A DNA stretch of 64,000 bases, from assembly GCF_001017435.1 (NCBI RefSeq), contig NZ_CP011371.1, forward strand, positions 3,658,001-3,722,000. Reading direction: 5' to 3'. The notes under the pieces were generated by a model, which saw nothing but the letters and a program-made list of their open reading frames with translations, ran no database searches and had not been told where the DNA came from. This DNA is from Caldimonas brevitalea (GTDB taxonomy: Bacteria; Pseudomonadota; Gammaproteobacteria; Burkholderiales; Burkholderiaceae_C). The translations under genes were made by a program, and so were the position numbers. Below, in pieces: positions 20,726-27,501 of the stretch (within the stretch, counting starts at the first letter, position 1; every line of letters begins with the position of its first letter).

Positions 20726-23017
20726 TCAGCCGCCGGCGTTAGCGCGCCTCGGCTTCCACCACCCCGGTAGCAGTGCACGCACTTCCGCGCGCGCATAGCG
20801 GTCGTCGATCAGGTAGACCACCCCCTGGTCCGACGGCGTGCGGATGACCCGGCCGGCAGCCTGCACCACCTTCTGCAGCCCGGGGTACAGATAGGTGTAC
20901 TGCTCGCCCGATCCCAACAGCGCACCGACACAGCGCTTCATCTGCTCGTTGACCGGATTGAACTGGGGCAGGCCCAGTGTCGCGACGAAGGCGCCCACCA
21001 GGCGTTGTCCGGGCAGGTCGACACCTTCGCCGAAACTGCCGCCGAGGACGGCGAAGCCGATGCCACGCCCGTCGGCGGTGAAACGTTGCAGAAACGCCTC
21101 GCGGGCCGCGTCGGTCATGTGGGGCGATTGCGCCCACTGCGGGATGTCGGGGTGCGCGACGGCCAGCGCGGCCGCCACCTGGCGCAGATAGTCGAAGCTG
21201 CTGAAGAAGGCGAGGTAGTTGCCCGGCGCCCCGGCGTACTGGGCGGCCATCAGCTCGACGATCGGTGCCACCGAGCGGTCGCGGTCGCGCCAGCGCGTCG
21301 AGATGTGGCTGGCGATGCGCACGTCCAGCTGCTCGGCGTTGAACGGCGATTCGACGTCGATCGAGACGGTGTCCGCGGGCAGGCCCAGCATGTCGCGGTA
21401 GTAGTGCGATGGGCTCAGCGTGGCCGAGAACAGTGCCACGCTGCGCGCGGCCGCGAAGCGGGGGCCGAGAAACGGAGCCGGCACGACGTTGCGCAGGCAC
21501 AGCACCGAGGCGGGCCGCGCCCCCGGGCGGGCGGGGTGGCTGTCCAGCGTGAGGTCGACGAGGGAATGGTCGCCGAACTGCTCGGCCAGCCGCAGGAAGT
21601 GCAGCGCGTCGAAATAGAAGTCCTGCAGGCCCCGGTCCACCGCGGCTGGTTGCTCGGCGAAGTGCTCGCCGATCGCAGCGACGCTTTTCTGCAGGGCGGC
21701 CAGCAGGCGTTCCGGCACTGCGTCGTAGGCCTGGTAGGCAACACCTTGCGCGCGGTTCAGCGCGTTCCAGCACCGGCCCAGCGCGTCGAGCGCCCGCTTC
21801 ACCGCCGGCACCGCCGTCCGTTTCACCTGCCTCAAACCGGCCTGGTGCAGCTCGGCGCTGTACATCTTGCGCCCGCGCTCGACCAGGTTGTGCGCTTCGT
21901 CGACCAGCACCGCCACGCGCCAGCCTTCGGCCAGCGTAAGGCCATGCAGCAACGCGGCGGTGTCGAAGTAGTAGTTGTAGTCGCCCACCACCACGTCGGC
22001 CCAGCGCGCCAGCTCCTGCCCCAGGTAGTAGGGGCAAACGCGGTGCGCCAGCGCGCTCTCGCGCAGCGCAGCGCGGTCGAGCCGCGCGACACCGAGCGCC
22101 GCCGCGCGGGCCGCGGGCAGACGGTCGTAAAAGCCTTGCGCGAGCGGGCAGGACTCGCCGTGGCAGGCCTTGTCGGGATGCTCGCAAGCCTTGTCGCGCG
22201 CCACCAGCTCGAGCACGCGCAAGCCCAGCGGCACAGGCGCGGCCGATGTGATCAAGTCCAGTGCATCGAGCGCAAGCTGCCGGCCCGACCCCTTGGCCGT
22301 CAAAAACACCACCTTGTCCAGCGCCTGCCCCGGGCAGGCCTTGAGCAAGGGGAACAGGGTCCCGACGGTCTTGCCGATCCCGGTCGGCGCCTGCGCGGTC
22401 AGGCAGCGCCCGCCACTGGCGGCTTTGTAGACGGCCTCGGCCAGCGGCCGTTGGCCGGGGCGGAACGCCGGGTGGGGGAAGCTCAGTGCCGCCAGCGCAG
22501 CATCGCGGCGGGCGCGGTGCGCCAGCTCTTGCTCGGCCCAGGCCAGAAACGCCTCGCACTGCTGGTCGAACGAGCGCCGCAAGGCGTCGGCCGAGTGCCG
22601 CTCGGTCAACACCGTTTCATCGCGGGTGCCGATGTCGAAATAGACCAGCGCGAGCTCGACTTCGGGCAGCCCGAGCTGCTGGCACAGCAACCAGCCGTAG
22701 ACCTTGAGTTGCGCCCAGTGCAGCGCCCGATGGTTCATCGGCATGCGGGCCAGGTCGCCCCGGTAGGTCTTCACCTCTTCGACCACCCGGCGCTCGGGAT
22801 CGTAGCCGTCGGCGCGCCCGCGCACGGTGAGGTTGCGGTAGTCGCCGCTCAGGCTCACTTCCGACTGGTAGTGGGCGGGCCGACGCGACGCGACCAGCGC
22901 GTGACCGGCGATGCCCTCCTGGGCCGACGGCGACGGCGTGAAGCGCAGGTCGAGATCACCCTGTTTCGCAGTGAATTCGCACAAGCTGCGAACGGCGACG
23001 AGGTACTTCAAGGGCAA
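20726..23017 (-). CDS. PD-(D/E)XK nuclease fused to XPD/DinG-type DNA helicase
   Basis: This protein of about 763 residues has two parts. The N-terminal part (1-130) carries a nuclease-like motif, Asp70 in GRADGYDP with Glu81-x-Lys83 in EEVK. The rest is a superfamily 2 DNA helicase of the DinG/XPD group: Walker A APTGIGKT (210-217), four cysteines fit for an iron-sulphur cluster (278, 285, 290, 328), the Walker B DEAH box (373-376), and motif VI-type QAAGRVIRTPSDQG near the C-terminus. The start is a TTG with no strong ribosome site, chosen because the family begins with LxVAVRxLCEFTAKxGDLD. It stands alone. A role in processing structured or damaged DNA is likely, but the details are unknown. 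Confidence 0.85.
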   Translation of the reverse strand: MPLKYLVAVRSLCEFTAKQGDLDLRFTPSPSAQEGIAGHALVASRRPAHYQSEVSLSGDYRNLTVRGRADGYDPERRVVEEVKTYRGDLARMPMNHRALHWAQLKVYGWLLCQQLGLPEVELALVYFDIGTRDETVLTERHSADALRRSFDQQCEAFLAWAEQELAHRARRDAALAALSFPHPAFRPGQRPLAEAVYKAASGGRCLTAQAPTGIGKTVGTLFPLLKACPGQALDKVVFLTAKGSGRQLALDALDLITSAAPVPLGLRVLELVARDKACEHPDKACHGESCPLAQGFYDRLPAARAAALGVARLDRAALRESALAHRVCPYYLGQELARWADVVVGDYNYYFDTAALLHGLTLAEGWRVAVLVDEAHNLVERGRKMYSAELHQAGLRQVKRTAVPAVKRALDALGRCWNALNRAQGVAYQAYDAVPERLLAALQKSVAAIGEHFAEQPAAVDRGLQDFYFDALHFLRLAEQFGDHSLVDLTLDSHPARPGARPASVLCLRNVVPAPFLGPRFAAARSVALFSATLSPSHYYRDMLGLPADTVSIDVESPFNAEQLDVRIASHISTRWRDRDRSVAPIVELMAAQYAGAPGNYLAFFSSFDYLRQVAAALAVAHPDIPQWAQSPHMTDAAREAFLQRFTADGRGIGFAVLGGSFGEGVDLPGQRLVGAFVATLGLPQFNPVNEQMKRCVGALLGSGEQYTYLYPGLQKVVQAAGRVIRTPSDQGVVYLIDDRYARAEVRALLPGWWKPRRANAGG

Positions 23018-23144
23018 GGTGGGGCGGGCAGCGGCGGGAGCGCCGAGCCCAGCAGGCCGGCGCCCGCATTATCGCCGCCTGGCCCAGCCGCCCGGGTCGT
23101 CGCGCCCCATTGCTTCCACCCGGCCCCTTACGATGGGCCACGGT

Positions 23145-24326
23145 TCAAGCCCCCACCCCGCGGCGCGCCAGGCAGCGCTTGTATCGCTCGTCGACCCGTG
23201 TGGCGAACCACTCTGTCGTCAGCTTGCGCTGGATCTTCGGGCTTTGCAGCTTGATGCGCGGCACCACCGCACGCGGCAGCGCTTTGCCTTGCTGGCGTTC
23301 GGCCAGTTCAAAGACGCGGCGGTACAGGCGGGTCTCGCCGAACCCGGCGCCACCGCCTTGCGCCAGGGCATCGCGCACCGCGCCAGGGCTGAGGTCGAGC
23401 CGCTCTGCCAGCGACAGCGCGGCGCTTTCGGTGGCGCCCGGTTTACCGTCGCCATCGTCGTCATGTCGCACCAGGTCACCGTCCAGCGCGAGAGGGATGC
23501 CCGTCACGGTCGAGAGCGCCTGCTGGAAGGCCGCGTTACGGCTGGCGTAGCGCCCGGCGTTGAAGTCGGCGAAGCGATACAGGGGGCGGTCGTAAGCTGC
23601 CGGGTAATCAAGCAGATGGGCAATGCCGAAATACAGCCCGCCCCGGCGTGTGAAGACTTCGGCGCGGATGCCGTCGGCGGCAGGATAGGGGTAAGGATTG
23701 TCGTCCGCCTGCTGCTCGGCGAAGGCGATGCTGACCTGCATCGGCCCCCCCGTGCGCACCGGGTTGTAGCCGCCGAACAAACGCCGGCCGAGGGGCACCA
23801 TGCCGATGAAGTCTTCGAACAAGCGGCTCAGGTCCTTTTCGGTACGGGCCGCGTCGATGCGCTCGGCATAGCTGCGCCCGTCGGGCGACGACAGCTGCAG
23901 CGCGGCGCGCACCACCAGCCGGGGCACGCCCAGCCGCTCGGCGCGTCGGTCGATCTCCTGCCAGGTGATGTCGGGCAGCCGCGGCACCGGCGGGTCGACC
24001 CGGAAGGTCGATTCCTGCTCGATGACGGCCAGCGCCGCGCACACGTGCTCGGGAGTGGTGTCGATCTGCAGCGCGCTGAACGCGGCGTGGATGTCGGTCG
24101 CCCAGCCCGTGCGGTCCGGCGTGGCCGGCGGCAGCAAGGACACGATCAGCGCACGCGCGTCGGCGGGCGGGAGCGGGGCCGGCGCAGCGCTGCGGTCGCC
24201 GCTGGCGCAGCCGACCAGCACGGCGGCCAAAGCCAATGCGGCGAGTGCCGCCGTTCTCCCTCTGTACCGCGCCTCCGGCGCGCCTGACCTCGGTTGCTCA
24301 CCGGTACCCCGTGTAAATGCTGACAT
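23145..24326 (-). CDS. DUF1615 family lipoprotein
   Basis: This 393-residue predicted lipoprotein has a signal segment ending in the lipobox LVGC (Cys near residue 40 from this start) followed by ASGD, where the second position is not Asp, consistent with outer-membrane sorting. The rest matches DUF1615: AALAVIEQESTFRVDPPVPRLP, a central GPMQVSIAFAEQQA and RRGGLYFGIAHLLDYP. IEQESTF and GPMQVS resemble a lysozyme-like fold, so a peptidoglycan role is possible but not proven. The start is uncertain: ATG 24326 or GTG 24350 are both in frame and neither has a strong ribosome site. Confidence 0.8.
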   Translation of the reverse strand: MSAFTRGTGEQPRSGAPEARYRGRTAALAALALAAVLVGCASGDRSAAPAPLPPADARALIVSLLPPATPDRTGWATDIHAAFSALQIDTTPEHVCAALAVIEQESTFRVDPPVPRLPDITWQEIDRRAERLGVPRLVVRAALQLSSPDGRSYAERIDAARTEKDLSRLFEDFIGMVPLGRRLFGGYNPVRTGGPMQVSIAFAEQQADDNPYPYPAADGIRAEVFTRRGGLYFGIAHLLDYPAAYDRPLYRFADFNAGRYASRNAAFQQALSTVTGIPLALDGDLVRHDDDGDGKPGATESAALSLAERLDLSPGAVRDALAQGGGAGFGETRLYRRVFELAERQQGKALPRAVVPRIKLQSPKIQRKLTTEWFATRVDERYKRCLARRGVGA

Positions 24327-24529
24327 GCCCCACTGCGATTGAACGGTCACGCCCCTAATGCTAGGGGATCGTCGACGGTCCCCCGTCCGCTAGCATGGCT
24401 CGGCGGTATCCAGCGCGCGACGCTCAGCGACGTACCTGCGGTCTGTGGCCGCGACAGCGGTGCGCATTCCATCCATCGAGGTTCTTCAGCCGACCACACT
24501 CACCGGGGCGGCTGAGCAGGAGAAAAGAC

Positions 24530-25114
24530 GTGCTCAAGGACGTGATTCAAAAGGGCGTGCTGATCGAGGGACTGTCAACCGTTCTGACCAGCCAGCAGCC
24601 CGCAGGGGAAATGGGCTGGCGCCTGCAGCGCAATGTGCTGTCGGGCAACGTGATCACCTTCGCCGCCCCGCCAGCCGCCGGCAGCGAGCGGGTCCGGGTG
24701 TTGCCCTACGTGCAATGGGAGACCGCGGAGACCGACACCGGCGGCCAGGAAGTGATCAGCGGCGAGTTCACCGGTTGCATCATGGGGGTCTACCAGCGCG
24801 CCGGCGGCAACACGACGGCCGCGCATGTCTGTACCGCCGAACGGTCCGACCGGACCACACCCTGCCTCGATGCGTGGAACGCCCTCAAGGAAGAAGCGGA
24901 CGTTCAGCTGTTGGCCGAACATGCCACTGGAGGCGAAGTGGGCGACTATGTGTTCGGCGTGATGGATGACAAGCGGCGTGCCAAGAGCGGCCGCACGGCC
25001 TCGATGCTCTGCATCGCGTCGCCGTCGGCCGGTGGCGGCTACACGATCACGCGTGCGATGGTCTACAAAAAGGACACCGGCGAGTACCGCGTGCTGGCCG
25101 TGCAGCGGGGCTGA
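24530..25114 (+). CDS. hypothetical protein with Cys/His deamidase-like layout
   Basis: This is a 194-residue protein beginning at a GTG with AGGAGAAAAGAC upstream. I do not recognise a named family. In SGEFTGCIMGVYQR and TTAAHVCT, Cys83 and His99 are 16 residues apart in a beta-rich context, like the catalytic Cys and His of the CNF1/BLF1/CheD glutamine-deamidase fold. Five other residues here are also Cys or Thr, so the match may be chance. There is no signal peptide. The last third (GYTITRAMVYKKDTGEYRVLAV) is beta-rich. It is a stand-alone gene between two minus-strand genes. Confidence 0.65.
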   Translation: MLKDVIQKGVLIEGLSTVLTSQQPAGEMGWRLQRNVLSGNVITFAAPPAAGSERVRVLPYVQWETAETDTGGQEVISGEFTGCIMGVYQRAGGNTTAAHVCTAERSDRTTPCLDAWNALKEEADVQLLAEHATGGEVGDYVFGVMDDKRRAKSGRTASMLCIASPSAGGGYTITRAMVYKKDTGEYRVLAVQRG

Positions 25115-25163
25115 GACCGGCGGCGCAGCGACACCACGCCGCGCCCTCCGGTCGACCCCGAAC

Positions 25164-25700
25164 TCAATGCCCGTCGTGGTCGGCGTCACCCGGCATCGCG
25201 CGTTCCATCCGGTCGCTCAGGCGGTGCCACGAGTCGCGCGTCGCGTGCTTGGCCTGCTCCCACGACAAACGCGAGCGGCCGCGGGCATCGTCCCAGCCGC
25301 GTGCCAGGTGCGGCTCGGCTTCGTCCCAGCTGCGGCCGGCATGCTCGTCGTAGCTGTCGACGCCATAGCGGTAAGCCGGGCCGAAATCATCGTAGCTCGA
25401 GCCCTTGGCCACATAGGGGCGGTCGGCGTAGTTGTCGCGCCAGTAATCGTCTTCGATGGTCGGATCGATGCGCTCGGCTACGCCCTTGCCGGCGAGTCCG
25501 CCGACGATGGCGCCGGCGGCCGCACCGATGGCCGTGCCGACCGGCCCGGCCACGGTGCCCACCGCTGCGCCCGCCGCCATGCCGCCTGCAGCGGCACCGA
25601 CGCCGGTGCCCACCGGGTGCGCGCCCGGTGCGCCAGTGATCGGGTCACGGTTGGCGCTGCCCTTCGAATGCCGATCGCCCGTCGATTGATTGCTGTGCAT
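25164..25700 (-). CDS. glycine-zipper domain protein, stress-type
   Basis: This is a 178-residue protein with a strong ribosome site (AAAGGAG). The N-terminal 25 residues are polar (GDRHSKGSANRDP). Residues about 30-75 form a Gly/Ala-rich hydrophobic zipper (GTGVGAAAGGMAAGAAVG and more), typical of glycine-zipper proteins that insert in or associate with membranes. The C-terminal 100 residues are acidic and aromatic, with repeated WDEAEPHLARGWDDAR-like amphipathic segments. No enzyme motif is seen. Similar proteins are often linked to stress or desiccation in Burkholderiales; that is family knowledge and not shown here. Confidence 0.75.
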   Translation of the reverse strand: MHSNQSTGDRHSKGSANRDPITGAPGAHPVGTGVGAAAGGMAAGAAVGTVAGPVGTAIGAAAGAIVGGLAGKGVAERIDPTIEDDYWRDNYADRPYVAKGSSYDDFGPAYRYGVDSYDEHAGRSWDEAEPHLARGWDDARGRSRLSWEQAKHATRDSWHRLSDRMERAMPGDADHDGH

Positions 25701-25922
25701 ACCGTTCTCCTTTCAAGTCATTGCCCTGGCGGGCAAGCGCGGCAGGAGGCCGCTGAGGTGTATTGCAGCGCGCCGGGACCGGCCGCGGGATCGGACGGCG
25801 CACGACGTGGGCGTAGGACGCAGCCTACCGCTGTCGGGCCGGCCGCGGCCCGCCGCGCCCAGGGCCGGGCCAGGCCTGGCCGGCCGCCGGCCATGCCGGC
25901 AGCGGCGTCAGCGCAAGGCCGT

Positions 25923-26423
25923 TCAGGGGGCCGTGCGCCCCGGCGTCGAGGTGGGTGCCGGCGCAGGCGCAGTCAGCGTACCGGAGGGCGGGGTGCCGGA
26001 GGGCGAGGTGCCGGAAGGCGACGTACCGGTCGCCGGGGCTTCGTGCTGGATGATCTGCCGGTGTTCGCGGTAAACGCCGCCGGCCTCGACGCTGCCCGAA
26101 GTGGTGCCCTCGGACAGGCGTGCACGGCAGTCGGCCCGGTCCTGCTCGGGCAAGGCGTTGCAGCGCATCCGGGCGTTTTCCTCGTAGCGGGCGCTACGGT
26201 CGTTCAGGGCACCCCGGCGGGCCTCGCCGCGGGCCGCCGCCGCCTCGCGCAGGCAGGTGGTGCGGTCCTGGTGCGACTTGCCGCTTTCGCAGGCCGCCCG
26301 TTCGGCCTGATAACGCTTCTGGGCATCGGTGTCGGCCGCGTGCACGCCGGAGGCGGCGATCAGGACGGCAGACAGCATCAGGCCTGGGGCGCGGAGATGG
26401 CGTCGAAGGGTTGAAACGTTCAT
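25923..26423 (-). CDS. exported hypothetical protein with SPSGT repeats
   Basis: This is a 166-residue protein with a signal peptide (about 1-28, cleavage near VHA-AD). ATG 26423 follows AAGGAGCCTTCA; the frame continues upstream without support. The mature part has four cysteines in a spacing resembling small helical periplasmic proteins (ACESGKSHQDRTTCLREAAAARGEARRG and MRCNALPEQDRADCRARL). The C-terminus has a five-residue repeat (SPSGT and variants) followed by a Pro/Ala/Thr tail. Function is unknown. It lies between the glycine-zipper gene and the metallo-hydrolase gene on the same strand. Confidence 0.7.
   Translation of the reverse strand: MNVSTLRRHLRAPGLMLSAVLIAASGVHAADTDAQKRYQAERAACESGKSHQDRTTCLREAAAARGEARRGALNDRSARYEENARMRCNALPEQDRADCRARLSEGTTSGSVEAGGVYREHRQIIQHEAPATGTSPSGTSPSGTPPSGTLTAPAPAPTSTPGRTAP
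25978..26029. repeat. 15-bp in-frame tandem repeat
   Basis: Three to four copies of a GTGCCGGAGGGCGAG-like 15-base unit lie inside the exported-protein gene. They encode the SPSGT repeat on the minus strand. Copy-number changes would stay in frame. Confidence 0.6.
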
Positions 26424-26573
26424 TGAAGGCTCCTTGTGGTGAGTTCGCCTGGCGAAGCAGTTGCCCCACCGGCATGGTTGTCGCGGCAGTCTAGGCACAG
26501 CCGGCGCAGCCCGACTGTCGGCCTCCACGTGCCCGGGCGTCGGCGTGCCGCAACGCCAACCGTCGGCCGATGC

Positions 26574-27449
26574 CTACACCGGCCCCACCGCCTCTTCCGC
26601 AGGCATGCGCAAGGTGCGCCCCGACAAACGCTCATACTCGGTGGGGTCATGGGCGCAGAAGACCTCGACCGTGGACGCGTCCCGGCGCCGCAGCAGTCCT
26701 CGCAAGCGCTCCTGGTTGTCGAGCCGGGCACGCCGGTCCTTCTCCATCAGGGTCTGGTAGAAGCGCAGCCCCGGCGTGCAGCGCGGCCCGTCGAGATCCA
26801 TCTCCTCATAATAAAAATACGCGTCGCCCGCCTGCAGCAGCCAGGTGTGCGCGAGCTGGATGGCAACGCCGGCGTGCCCATGGGTGTGCCCCAGCAGCGG
26901 CACCAGCAGAATTTCCGGTGGCAAGCCGTCAAGCTGGCGCACGCAATCGAATCCGAACCAGCGCTCGCCGTGCCGTAACGGGTAGACGCGCCAGCGGTCC
27001 CGGCTCGACCACTGCTGGGGCCGAAAGCGCTGCCGATCGAGCCAGGTCTTCTGCATCAGCGCGTGATCGCGCTCCTGTTGCAACAGGTGCACCTGCGCCT
27101 GCGGGAAGTCGTCGAGGCCGCCGGCGTGGTCGAAATCGAGATGGGTGAGCACGATGTGGCGGACCTCGCCGGGGTGGAACCCGAGGCGTTCGATCTGGCG
27201 CACCGCGGTCATCTCCTCGCGAAAGTCCGGGCTCAGCAGGGCCAGGAAAAACCCGCTCAAGCGGCTGCGCGGTTGTGCCACGTCACGCAGCCCCAGCCCG
27301 GTGTCCACCAGCACCAGTCCGGCGCCCGTCTCGAGCAGCAAGCAGTGGCAGCACAGCTGCCCCCGCTGCAGCACCGACGGCGAGCGGCCGTCCATCAGCC
27401 GGCCGCCCAGCGGGCAGGTCGAGACGCAGTTGAGGTGGTGGACACGCAT
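26574..27449 (-). CDS. metallo-beta-lactamase-fold hydrolase
   Basis: This is a 291-residue cytoplasmic metal hydrolase. The zinc motif HxDxDH is complete (LTHLDFDHAGG, His103-Asp105-Asp107-His108), with a further metal ligand in LGHTHGHAGVAI and an Asp in LLQAGDAYFY. The overall order resembles the N-acyl-homoserine-lactonase-like branch of the family, but the substrate is unknown and many such enzymes do other hydrolyses. ATG 27449 is preceded by GGGAGC; the frame reads slightly upstream. The gene stands alone, 52 bases downstream of the end of the hybrid kinase gene on the same strand. Confidence 0.85.
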   Translation of the reverse strand: MRVHHLNCVSTCPLGGRLMDGRSPSVLQRGQLCCHCLLLETGAGLVLVDTGLGLRDVAQPRSRLSGFFLALLSPDFREEMTAVRQIERLGFHPGEVRHIVLTHLDFDHAGGLDDFPQAQVHLLQQERDHALMQKTWLDRQRFRPQQWSSRDRWRVYPLRHGERWFGFDCVRQLDGLPPEILLVPLLGHTHGHAGVAIQLAHTWLLQAGDAYFYYEEMDLDGPRCTPGLRFYQTLMEKDRRARLDNQERLRGLLRRRDASTVEVFCAHDPTEYERLSGRTLRMPAEEAVGPV

Positions 27450-27501
27450 GCCGGGCTCCCGATTGCATTGCAGGCCCAGCAGCAATCGTCACGCCGGGCC
27501 G

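Noticed and set aside
21005..23254. 749-codon plus-strand frame opposite the helicase
   Set aside because: The minus strand has Walker A, DEAH and iron-sulphur cysteines. The plus frame is an Arg/Gln/Val-rich shadow.
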